Positions 1 through 8,111 of a DNA stretch of 64,000 nt are shown piece by piece. The stretch is from NCBI RefSeq assembly GCF_004752005.1, contig NZ_CP038493.1, forward strand, positions 682,001 through 746,000, written 5' to 3'. Made by a program: the position numbers and the translations under genes. The notes under the pieces were generated by a model. The model searched no databases. It was not told the origin of the DNA and saw only the letters and a list, made by a program, of their open reading frames with translations. Each line of letters begins with the position of its first letter. The first letter of the stretch is position 1. This DNA is from Thalassotalea sp. HSM 43 (GTDB lineage Bacteria; Pseudomonadota; Gammaproteobacteria; Enterobacterales; Alteromonadaceae).

Positions 1-1
1 T

Positions 2-1849
2 GAAAAAAATGAAGATGGCTCGCTTAAAAAAGATGAGTTTGACCAACCAATCCCGAAACGCGATGAAGATGGTAACCTCATTCTAGAGCCTAGTTGGCAA
101 GATGATATCGCCGCTATCTGTGAAGCAGACGAACGCGCAGCATGTGATGTGACACCATTTACGCATTTGGTTCGTCAATATATCGATGCACGAGCGCAAC
201 TTGGTGAAATGGTCACTATCAGTGAAGAAAACGCCATTATTGAAATAGAAAAAGGCTTAAACATTTCACTCGCACAAGACCCATACGTTGAGTCTGTCGA
301 TGAGGGCCAATCAAATATATCGCTACAGCAATTGCAGCAACATATCGAAGCGACCTCAATGCAAGCCGTAGTTAACTCAATTCTTGCCTATTTACTGCAA
401 GAAGATACCAGCAAACTGGAACTCATTGGCTCAATCTTTTTAGCCAGTGATACCACTCGTTTGACAGTAAATTTAGGTGCCGCGTTTGATACCACGGCAC
501 ACAGTAAAATCAGTTTAACGGCAAACCCTAAATACTTTGGGGCAAATGCCACAGCGTTTCTTACCGATAGCATGAGTTTTGACTGGGTACTACCAGACAA
601 TATTGCATTGGTAACCGAGGAACTCGGTAAAGAAACCTTAAACGTTAAATTGCCAAGTGTTGAGCAAGTCACCACCATTACTATAAAAGTGATTGCCAGT
701 ACCGAACGATTTAGTGAAGAATCAACGATAGATATCACCATATCCCCTGCCAGCACGCCAGAAAATACTCAACCAACGGTTGAAGATATGGCTGATCTAG
801 TGGTCTCTTCCGAGCAAACGGTTACCTTATTCAGTCAAGTCATTGATGGGCAAGATTTTGCCTCAGAGATGAGTTACCAATGGATGCAAATTGGTGGAGA
901 GGCAGTAAGTATTGTTGATCCAACTGCAGCTCATGCGACATTTACCACACCACAAGTTGGCAATGGGTTTACTAAATTACAGTTCGCACTGACCGCAACC
1001 GATTCAGGTGGCAAATCAAACTCAAATAGTATTGATGTCTATGTCACTGAAAACTTTACTTATATCCCAATGGCATTAAACGACAGTGGTGTAACCACAT
1101 GTGGTAACTTTGGTTTTGGTGATAATGTCAGTGAAGGCCATTTAAACGATCAAATTTGTGCAGACATTGAGTCTGATCGTTATACGCCACTCAATCAAGA
1201 TGCGACTCAAGGCCGCGATGCGACGAACAATGACAACAGTGACGGTATTGCCGGCTTTAGTTTTACTAAAATTGCCGCTGATGGCACAGAGCTAAGCGAT
1301 GATGCAACCGAGTACAGCTGTTTGTTGGACAACGTCACCGGTCTAATGTGGGAAGTAAAGACCGACCAATCGGGCATCCACAATAAATTTGAACGATTTA
1401 GTTACTATGACAGTGACCCTGCAACCAATGCTGGTTACCCTGGTAAAACACCAGAACAACGCCTAGAGCATTGTGATCCGACTTTCTTAGCCTGTTTAAC
1501 CACAGAAGAGTTTGTGCAACAAACAAATGATCAAGGATATTGCGGCTACAACGATTGGCGTATACCAAACGGTACCGAATTATTGTCTATTTTTGATTAT
1601 AGTGGCACCAACAAAAGCAAACCGGCCATCTCGACGTGGTTTAAGCATGCGGTAAATAAAGCCTACTTCTCGAATACCCGTACCGGTGAAGGTGGGTCAC
1701 TTTCAGGTAATGTTGGCAACCCAGATTATCAAACTCGTAAAGTCATTGTCGTTGATTTTGGCACCGGTGAAGCGCTTCACTTTAATGCCTCATATACCGG
1801 TGACGCCCGCCTTAACGCCCGCTTAGTGCGCACAGCAACTCAGGAGTAA
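2..1849 (+). CDS. DUF1566 (Lcl_C) domain protein, 5' partial
   Basis: The frame is open from base 2 to the TAA ending at 1849, so the start lies outside the window and a GTG at 149 is only internal. At least 615 residues remain. The first part is unassigned. A PKD/cadherin-like Ig segment lies around residues 300-350 (CDS numbering from base 2). The last 200 residues form a DUF1566/Lcl_C domain, seen in LLDNVTGLMWEVK, GYNDWRIPNGTELLSIFD and a closing ARLVR. The domain is typical of secreted bacterial proteins and related to formylglycine/lectin-type folds; its role here is unknown. The next gene, 6 bases on, carries the same domain, so the two are probably co-transcribed. Confidence 0.85.
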   Translation, partial: EKNEDGSLKKDEFDQPIPKRDEDGNLILEPSWQDDIAAICEADERAACDVTPFTHLVRQYIDARAQLGEMVTISEENAIIEIEKGLNISLAQDPYVESVDEGQSNISLQQLQQHIEATSMQAVVNSILAYLLQEDTSKLELIGSIFLASDTTRLTVNLGAAFDTTAHSKISLTANPKYFGANATAFLTDSMSFDWVLPDNIALVTEELGKETLNVKLPSVEQVTTITIKVIASTERFSEESTIDITISPASTPENTQPTVEDMADLVVSSEQTVTLFSQVIDGQDFASEMSYQWMQIGGEAVSIVDPTAAHATFTTPQVGNGFTKLQFALTATDSGGKSNSNSIDVYVTENFTYIPMALNDSGVTTCGNFGFGDNVSEGHLNDQICADIESDRYTPLNQDATQGRDATNNDNSDGIAGFSFTKIAADGTELSDDATEYSCLLDNVTGLMWEVKTDQSGIHNKFERFSYYDSDPATNAGYPGKTPEQRLEHCDPTFLACLTTEEFVQQTNDQGYCGYNDWRIPNGTELLSIFDYSGTNKSKPAISTWFKHAVNKAYFSNTRTGEGGSLSGNVGNPDYQTRKVIVVDFGTGEALHFNASYTGDARLNARLVRTATQE

Positions 1850-1855
1850 TCAAGC

Positions 1856-2422
1856 ATGAAATTTAATTCAACCCTTATCAGCGTTGCACTAGCAGGTTCA
1901 ACATTTGCTTTTTCAGCAATTGCGCAAGTTGAGACCATCCGCGGTGTTGGTAGCACTACCCAGCACTGTGTTTATAATGTTAAAGGCACCGCCGATAATC
2001 AACGTTTTAATATCAGCGATGACGGTCAAAGCGTACTTGACAACAAAACCGGCTTAACCTGGGCACGTTGTGATTTAGGTCAAGCTTGGAGTGATGAGCA
2101 AGGTCGTTGCTTAGGTGAGCAAGAAGAAGTCAACTGGTTAGATGCTCACAAAAGTGCGCAAAGCTACACTGCTGGTGGTCATAATGACTGGCGCGTACCG
2201 AATATCAAAGAGCTCTATTCATTAGTGGAAGAGCGCTGTGCAGGTCCGGCGATGAACACCCAAGTGTTCCCATCGACCTTCTATGCAGATATCTACTTTA
2301 GTTCGACCATTAATAACCTGAAAGCGACCGGTGATTCAGCCTATGCCTTTTTCAGTCGACTTGGTCAAATCCAATCGGTTAGTAAAGATGACTTATTAAA
2401 AGTAAAATACGTTAGAGACTAA
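1856..2422 (+). CDS. Secreted DUF1566 (Lcl_C) domain protein
   Basis: This 188-residue protein has a clear signal peptide (cleavage near AIAQ, residue 23) and then one DUF1566/Lcl_C domain: LDNKTGLTWARC, GGHNDWRVPNIKELYSLV and a closing VKYVRD match the family pattern. The ATG follows the previous stop by 6 bases, with an AGGAGTAATCA ribosome site (CAGGAG) overlapping the upstream gene's end, so translation is coupled. It looks like the short partner of the large DUF1566 protein before it. The biochemical function is unknown. A bidirectional terminator follows at 2453-2480. Confidence 0.85.
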   Translation: MKFNSTLISVALAGSTFAFSAIAQVETIRGVGSTTQHCVYNVKGTADNQRFNISDDGQSVLDNKTGLTWARCDLGQAWSDEQGRCLGEQEEVNWLDAHKSAQSYTAGGHNDWRVPNIKELYSLVEERCAGPAMNTQVFPSTFYADIYFSSTINNLKATGDSAYAFFSRLGQIQSVSKDDLLKVKYVRD

Positions 2423-2452
2423 CCGTGTTAATTTAAGCTAATTAACGCCAAT

Positions 2453-2480
2453 AAAAAACCCACCTAATGGTGGGTTTTTT
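2453..2480. terminator. Bidirectional rho-independent terminator
   Basis: A 12-bp stem (AAAAAACCCACC / GGTGGGTTTTTT) with a TAAT loop has A- and T-tracts on both sides. It sits between the convergent DUF1566 gene and the haloperoxidase gene and can serve both. Confidence 0.85.
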
Positions 2481-2506
2481 CATTACTTTATAATACCTTA
2501 CCACAT

Positions 2507-4468
2507 CTATTGGCTAAAATACTGGCTCGCATATTGAAACGCATCTTGGCCAATTTTATAACCAATTAAACGGCCGGGAATATCGTCGGCTGGTGGATGA
2601 ATTCCTCCCCAAATACGCGATAAGCTGCACTGATCAGACGCGTCTTGGTATGTCGCCCACTGCAGCGTCATATCAACACTTGGCCCTTGTTCAAAGACTA
2701 AAAAGTCATCGGCTGTTATGGCAAAGCTGCTCATCCCGCCGGGGAAGTATTCACTGCCAGTGAGCTTGGTCATCACCTCTGCGGCTGCACGTGAATATGT
2801 AGAGTGACCAGAAACATAACCTGCAAACGGCGGGGTAACGAATGATGGACGCTGATACGGCCACCAATTCTCAGCCAAAATCCAATCAACCCCGGCGACA
2901 TCGTTACTTGCATCAGAGATTGCCGTAGGGCCGCGCCAAGCAAACAGTTTAAGCTTGCCTACATGTTCACCTTCACTACCTGCTAGGACATCACCGTCTT
3001 TAACAAGCTCAACCAAACCAGGCTGTAATCGCAAGCCTTGGAGATGATAATTTGCTTTAGTATTATCACTGCGCTGACCTAAATCGGCCATGGCTCGTAT
3101 CGCAGAGATTGGTCTAATATAGTCATACCAGCCTTTAATACCCCAAGCACTGATTGCTGAGTCATGCATCGCCCCGCCCAAGGTAAAGTAAGCTTTAACA
3201 TCCCACTCTAGGTTATCAAGAACATCGCCTTGCCCTGCAAAGCGAGGCACAAAATCAGGATGATCAAATACCGTGTTTAAGATAACAAACCAATGCCCCG
3301 GTGGCGTTTCTGAATCCGGTCCATCAGCCCAAAACTCAGCGAGTACTCGGGCATAATCGCCTCTTGGTACCATTTGTTGTTGGTATGGCTGACCGGTAAC
3401 CGGGTTTTGAGCATAACCTTGGCCGATATCACCACCATCAAGTTGATAGAAATCACGATGCTCTGCAAATGTTTTAGGGTATTGCTCTAGCGTAATATTG
3501 CCTTGTGATGCTGGAGATATGTCAATCATCACGCCATCGCTTGGGTCTAGTTGAGCGGACCACTCACTGACTAAAGAAAAGCCCCATTCGTATTCATCTG
3601 CCAACTCATCGTCTACCAATGGCGGCATCCCCGGGTCATGATAGATATAATAATCAAAGCCATCGCGTTGTTTGATGGTTAGGTCGTCTTGGGATAAAGA
3701 AAACGGTTTCACTTGTCCCCATTCAGGACCTAAAAATTCAATTGCGCCAGCTACTTCATTGCCAGATTGGTCAATGTAGGTACCAAGATCGAGTGACTGC
3801 CAACGATTCAAATCACTGATATTAGGATTTCCGGGAAGCTCTGGGTCTAGTGCGTCATTACTCACTTGGTAAGCAATATTGCTATAGAGGATATCTTCTT
3901 TGGCACCATCGTCAAAGCCATAAGCGATATAGCACTCGGCGATATAATTTCCTAACGCTGCGGCATCATTTGGGCTTAATTCTGTGTCTACATAATCCTC
4001 ATCATAACCCAACTCTTGCATCAACTTATTGGCAAGCTCAAAGGTATGCTCGGCATCTGGAGATAACTCAAAGCGATGCTGAATAATGCGATATGCAGCA
4101 TAACTTATCGCTGTTTGCTGCGCGCTTTTGCTATCATCAGTCTGCAATTCAATATCAATACGACACTCATTATTATTTAATGATTTCCCCGCTAAATAGC
4201 TGTCATCGTCGCTATATAACGCCCATGCATCATACATGGCCGCAGACACGTGAAACAAATTGCGAGCGTGTACTGTTGGTCTGGCAAAATCATTGCGAAT
4301 ACCTTGCAGCAACACCTCATTCCATTGTCTAGCGACACTGTGGGTTTTGTCTGCTGATTGTTTTGGCAGCACAGGTCTATCGGCTTCATCATTACTATCA
4401 CCACACGCCGTTAGCGCGAGGCCTATTGCCAAACAAAGGCTGGTTTTGGTTATTTTATTTACGTTCAT
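2507..4468 (-). CDS. Vanadium-dependent haloperoxidase family lipoprotein
   Basis: This 653-residue protein has a lipoprotein signal (LTAC, Cys22) and so is predicted to be anchored to an outer or inner membrane leaflet. The C-terminal third carries the full vanadate-binding set of the vanadium haloperoxidase/PAP2 superfamily: Lys445 and Arg452 (KGWYDYIRP, spacing 7), Ser553-Gly554-His555 (GYVSGHS), Arg618 and His624 (RIWGGIH, spacing 6). Phe548, seven residues before the catalytic His, matches the chloroperoxidase Phe397 position. Known members oxidise halides with H2O2. Halide preference cannot be read from sequence, and an acid-phosphatase-like activity is the alternative. The gene starts 10 bases after the CRTAC1-like gene, so they form an operon. 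Confidence 0.85.
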   Translation of the reverse strand: MNVNKITKTSLCLAIGLALTACGDSNDEADRPVLPKQSADKTHSVARQWNEVLLQGIRNDFARPTVHARNLFHVSAAMYDAWALYSDDDSYLAGKSLNNNECRIDIELQTDDSKSAQQTAISYAAYRIIQHRFELSPDAEHTFELANKLMQELGYDEDYVDTELSPNDAAALGNYIAECYIAYGFDDGAKEDILYSNIAYQVSNDALDPELPGNPNISDLNRWQSLDLGTYIDQSGNEVAGAIEFLGPEWGQVKPFSLSQDDLTIKQRDGFDYYIYHDPGMPPLVDDELADEYEWGFSLVSEWSAQLDPSDGVMIDISPASQGNITLEQYPKTFAEHRDFYQLDGGDIGQGYAQNPVTGQPYQQQMVPRGDYARVLAEFWADGPDSETPPGHWFVILNTVFDHPDFVPRFAGQGDVLDNLEWDVKAYFTLGGAMHDSAISAWGIKGWYDYIRPISAIRAMADLGQRSDNTKANYHLQGLRLQPGLVELVKDGDVLAGSEGEHVGKLKLFAWRGPTAISDASNDVAGVDWILAENWWPYQRPSFVTPPFAGYVSGHSTYSRAAAEVMTKLTGSEYFPGGMSSFAITADDFLVFEQGPSVDMTLQWATYQDASDQCSLSRIWGGIHPPADDIPGRLIGYKIGQDAFQYASQYFSQ

Positions 4469-4478
4469 AATCGACTAC

Positions 4479-7400
4479 TTACAGAGTATTGTCTGTTTTC
4501 TTTATTAATATGGATTGATTCACAGCGATGTTTTCAACGGTTTGTATGTCGCCATCTGGCCACGTAACCTGAATGCGTTCAATTTGCTTATGTTGGCCTA
4601 CGCCAAACATCGCCAGAGCCGGCGCTTGAGAAGTAAAATTACTGTTGAGATTGATATGACGGTATTGCTTATTGTTACGGGTGTGCACTTCAACTATAGC
4701 ACCAATACCTTGGCTGTTATGCTCAGTGGCAGATAACCTAACCGTAAGATAGTTGCCTAATTGGTTACCGTTTTGGTTTTCATAATACAGCAAGGCATTT
4801 TTGCCCACGGTGTGGTCGGTTAAAAGGATATCGACGTCACCGTCATTGTCAAAATCGCTACATAAGACCGCCCTTCCTTGACCTTGGTGACTCAATCCGA
4901 CGTTAATGTTGGTGCGAGAGAAGTTGCCATCTTTGTTATTAAGAAATAACGCCACGGTATCGTTTAAATGGCTTTCGTAATGACTGGCGGCATCTGAGTT
5001 GATAAGCCAGCCATTGACGTTAAACAGATCAATCCAGCCATCATTGTTAAAATCCGCGGCACAACTTGCCCAGCCCCAACCACCGTTAAAGGTATTGCTG
5101 GCATAAGAGACATCGACAAAACTGCCATCACCATTATTTTTAAGAAGTTTATTACCACTAAACGATAAGCTACCGCTTGTACCATCAAACTGGGTGATAC
5201 TGGTGACAAACCAGTCTAAGTCACCGTCATTATCAATATCTGCGAGACTGCTGCCCATGCCTTGCAAATCATCAATACGGATATTTAACTCATCACTGCT
5301 ATCGGATAGCGTGCCATCTTCCTGACTGAGCATCGACATGCTGGTACTGTGATCTGAGGCGACGAGGATATCCTGCAAGCCATCCTGATTTATGTCGGCA
5401 AAGCTGGCGGTAAACATATAGTCTTCATTTTGCGTATCGCGCTGATGTGTGGTTGCAATGCTGGTTAGCTTACTGCTGTCATCAATGGCAACAAAGCGAT
5501 TGTCGCCTTTATTTTGCCATAGTAATTGCGGCTCTGAGGCAAGGCTTTCGCCATAATGGGTCAGTAACATATCCAATTTGCCATCTGCATCAAAGTCACC
5601 AAACGATGTTGAAATATTGAATGCGTTATTTGCGGCTATGGCGCTATTGCTGTCACTGAACTTACCATTACCGTCATTGATAAATAGCACATTTTCAAAG
5701 CCTGGCATGGCGGCGACAAATAGATCCAGATCGCCATCACCATCGGTGTCAGCAAACGCCGGCCCTGAATATAAACCATTCAGCTGCACCCCGGCTTGTG
5801 CTGCGATATCAATGTAACTGCCATCATTTTGTTGTTGATATAATTTACTCGCTTGGCTATTACCACCAACCACATATATATCAATGTCACCGTCTTGATC
5901 GTAATCACCACTGGCTAAGCCGCCAGCAACATTGTAGGCAACATTTTGCGTAGCATTTGCTGGCGAAACGTCATCAAGTTGCCAGCGATGGGTTAAGCCG
6001 AGCAAGTTGCTAGAGTCGGCAAAGATAAGACCACTGTTTAGTACATCGGCGTCAAAGTTGATATCGTCAATGTCATCTTCATCGTCCGGTATACCATCGT
6101 TATCGTCGTCATTGTCGGCATTGTCACCTACACCATCGTCGTCATTATCTTTACTTTCCGTCGCATCGAGTGGGAATGCATCGTCGATATCGATGACTAA
6201 ATCATTATCGTCATCAATGTCCTGATTATTGCCTATGCCATCGGCGTCACTGTCTAAGAATTCAGTTTTATCAAATGGAAAGGCATCATCAATATCCAAC
6301 ACGCCATCGTTGTCATCATCGTTATCAGGCAATAGGCCGCCACTATCGGCAAAGCCGTCAAAATCGAAATCATTAAACGCTATATCTGGCACCCGATTAT
6401 CTGTATCGTCAGGGTCTTGGCCAAGCGGCCAACCGTCTTCGTCGGCGTCATTATTCTGCCATTTAGTGTTGTCTAACGGGTAAGCATCATCTGCGTCATT
6501 TACGCCATCGTTATCATCATCCTCATCGGCGTTATTGCCAATACCATCTAGATCGCTGTCCATGTGTTCTGATGCATCAAGCGGAAAATGATCTTGTAGG
6601 TCGGCGATACCATCATTGTCATCATCTTGGTCTTTATTATCGCCAATACGATCCGCATCATTGTCTTGATATTCGCTAGCGTCGAACGGAAATGCATCGT
6701 CTTGATCTAGTATTTGATCATTATCATCGTCATTATCTTCATAGTCACCGAGACCATCAACGTCATTGTCGTGATGTTCATTTAAATTTGTTGGAAATTG
6801 GTCGATGACATTAACAAAACCATCATTATCGACATCGTCATCAATACGATTTACTTGGCCGTCGTCATCAGTGTCGATAATCGTACTTTGCAATAAAAGT
6901 TGTTCAGTAAAATAGTGACGACTGAGGCGCTCAACAGTGACTTTTTGTTGCGCTGATAAGTTTGCATAGTGTGCATTAAAATCATCGCCTAAAACCGTTA
7001 AAGGCAAGCCGTATTGATGGCTCCAGTGTTGGCTTATAGACGCCAGTTGTTGCTGAAAATCGTTAATATTCAGGGCTGACATATGCAGCTTTTGCCAATA
7101 AGAGCGACTGTGCTCAGCAAGTAATGCATGCACTGGCGTTATCGATAGATTGGTTAGGTCATTGTCGCTATTCTCAATAGCTACTGGCAGCGATGCGATC
7201 GTGCCTGCAAGGTGAGCAAATATCGGCGTATCGAGGTAGTTTTGCTCGTTGCCAGAAAATAACAATACCGGCTGAATATAGCTTAAATCCGCCAGTGATG
7301 GTGCCGATAGTTGAAATTCAAATTCGCCGTGTTGCAGCTCACTGGCAACCTCATTCTCATCAGCCAGACCATTACCATTGCGGTCTATAAATACCGACAA

Positions 7401-7874
7401 TGATGTTATGTCTAAATGTTCAAACCCCGCTAAACTGCCAGAAATGGTTAAACGGTCATAAACCGCGATATCAAAGTGCTGAGTAATCGTTTGCCCCTGA
7501 TATTGCACGGTTAACGTGATGTCGTTATACGTGCCGGCATCAGTTTGTGACGGTGTGCCCATCAGCTGACCTGTCTGTTCATCAAGACTTAACCAACTCG
7601 GTTGATTGGATAATGAAAAACTAAGCTGACTGGTATCGATGTTTAACTTGGGTGTATAGGTATATGCCTCAAGTTCATTTACTTGCTTAGCTGGCGTTGA
7701 GCTCTGATCGAATGCTAACACTGCCTCTTTATCTGCTTGGCTGTTGCTAGAACCTTTGTTTGAACCGCCACATGAGACGAGTGTTGTGGATAACGTTAAC
7801 GACAGAAGCGCTGTGCTAACAACCGATTTAACACGGTAAACAGCGGGCTTTGATGGGCAATTTTTTATTTTCAT
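4479..7874 (-). CDS. CRTAC1-like lipoprotein: TSP3 repeats, FG-GAP propeller, ASPIC/UnbV domain
   Basis: I place the start at the ATG at 7874 (1131 residues) because it gives a normal lipoprotein signal (LVSC, Cys35). The frame also opens at a GTG at 7919, which would add 15 residues before the signal. In order: a He_PIG-like Ig domain (about 60-140, SFSLSNQPSWLSL and GTPSQTDAGTY), a Ca2+-binding DxDxDG thrombospondin type-3 repeat array (about 335-625), FG-GAP/VCBS blades (about 655-1045, as in DQDGDIDIYVV and DFDNDGDVDILL), and a C-terminal ASPIC/UnbV domain (QVTWPDGDIQTVEN). The architecture suggests a secreted Ca2+-stabilised beta-propeller. It heads an operon with the haloperoxidase; a shared function is inferred from pairing only. 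Confidence 0.85.
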   Translation of the reverse strand: MKIKNCPSKPAVYRVKSVVSTALLSLTLSTTLVSCGGSNKGSSNSQADKEAVLAFDQSSTPAKQVNELEAYTYTPKLNIDTSQLSFSLSNQPSWLSLDEQTGQLMGTPSQTDAGTYNDITLTVQYQGQTITQHFDIAVYDRLTISGSLAGFEHLDITSLSVFIDRNGNGLADENEVASELQHGEFEFQLSAPSLADLSYIQPVLLFSGNEQNYLDTPIFAHLAGTIASLPVAIENSDNDLTNLSITPVHALLAEHSRSYWQKLHMSALNINDFQQQLASISQHWSHQYGLPLTVLGDDFNAHYANLSAQQKVTVERLSRHYFTEQLLLQSTIIDTDDDGQVNRIDDDVDNDGFVNVIDQFPTNLNEHHDNDVDGLGDYEDNDDDNDQILDQDDAFPFDASEYQDNDADRIGDNKDQDDDNDGIADLQDHFPLDASEHMDSDLDGIGNNADEDDDNDGVNDADDAYPLDNTKWQNNDADEDGWPLGQDPDDTDNRVPDIAFNDFDFDGFADSGGLLPDNDDDNDGVLDIDDAFPFDKTEFLDSDADGIGNNQDIDDDNDLVIDIDDAFPLDATESKDNDDDGVGDNADNDDDNDGIPDDEDDIDDINFDADVLNSGLIFADSSNLLGLTHRWQLDDVSPANATQNVAYNVAGGLASGDYDQDGDIDIYVVGGNSQASKLYQQQNDGSYIDIAAQAGVQLNGLYSGPAFADTDGDGDLDLFVAAMPGFENVLFINDGNGKFSDSNSAIAANNAFNISTSFGDFDADGKLDMLLTHYGESLASEPQLLWQNKGDNRFVAIDDSSKLTSIATTHQRDTQNEDYMFTASFADINQDGLQDILVASDHSTSMSMLSQEDGTLSDSSDELNIRIDDLQGMGSSLADIDNDGDLDWFVTSITQFDGTSGSLSFSGNKLLKNNGDGSFVDVSYASNTFNGGWGWASCAADFNNDGWIDLFNVNGWLINSDAASHYESHLNDTVALFLNNKDGNFSRTNINVGLSHQGQGRAVLCSDFDNDGDVDILLTDHTVGKNALLYYENQNGNQLGNYLTVRLSATEHNSQGIGAIVEVHTRNNKQYRHINLNSNFTSQAPALAMFGVGQHKQIERIQVTWPDGDIQTVENIAVNQSILIKKTDNTL

Positions 7875-7937
7875 TTTGATGGTATACAGCTTATCGATTA
7901 CACCCCCTATCCTTATCACAATAAACGACGCTGATAA

Positions 7938-7954
7938 TGTTAACTTTTGTTAAA
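7938..7954. promoter_or_regulatory. GTTAA-N5-GTTAA direct repeat upstream of the CRTAC1-like gene
   Basis: TGTTAA-N4-TGTTAAA, two half-sites one helical turn apart, lies 64 bases upstream of the 7874 start. The same arrangement occurs at 10928 and 14593. The spacing resembles tandem sites of OmpR/PhoB-family regulators (for example the CpxR pattern GTAAA-N5-GTAAA). The regulator is not identified. Confidence 0.45.
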
Positions 7955-8064
7955 GTGGTGCTAATAATGCGTTACCCACTGCGGCGTTGGCGACAGCATG
8001 GGATAACATGATTTGCCAATGCTAGCTGACAATGTGTTTATTCGTAGGCGTTGTTTTAAGCAAA

Positions 8065-8092
8065 AAAAACAGTAGCCGAAGCTACTGTTTTT
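8065..8092. terminator. Rho-independent terminator after the 893-residue lipoprotein gene
   Basis: A 12-bp perfect stem (AAAAACAGTAGC / GCTACTGTTTTT) with a CGAA tetraloop lies 20 bases beyond the stop codon of the minus-strand gene. The T-tract is suitable on either strand. Confidence 0.85.
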
Positions 8093-8111
8093 ACTTGGGG
8101 GTATTAAGTTA

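Noticed and set aside
149-151. GTG as start of the first DUF1566 gene
   Set aside because: The same frame is open to base 2 with acidic protein-like sequence and there is no ribosome site, so the CDS is 5' partial.
6007-6483. Long plus-strand ORFs opposite the TSP3 repeats of the CRTAC1-like gene
   Set aside because: These Ser-rich frames are shadows of the Asp-rich GAT/GAC repeat codons of the real gene on the minus strand.
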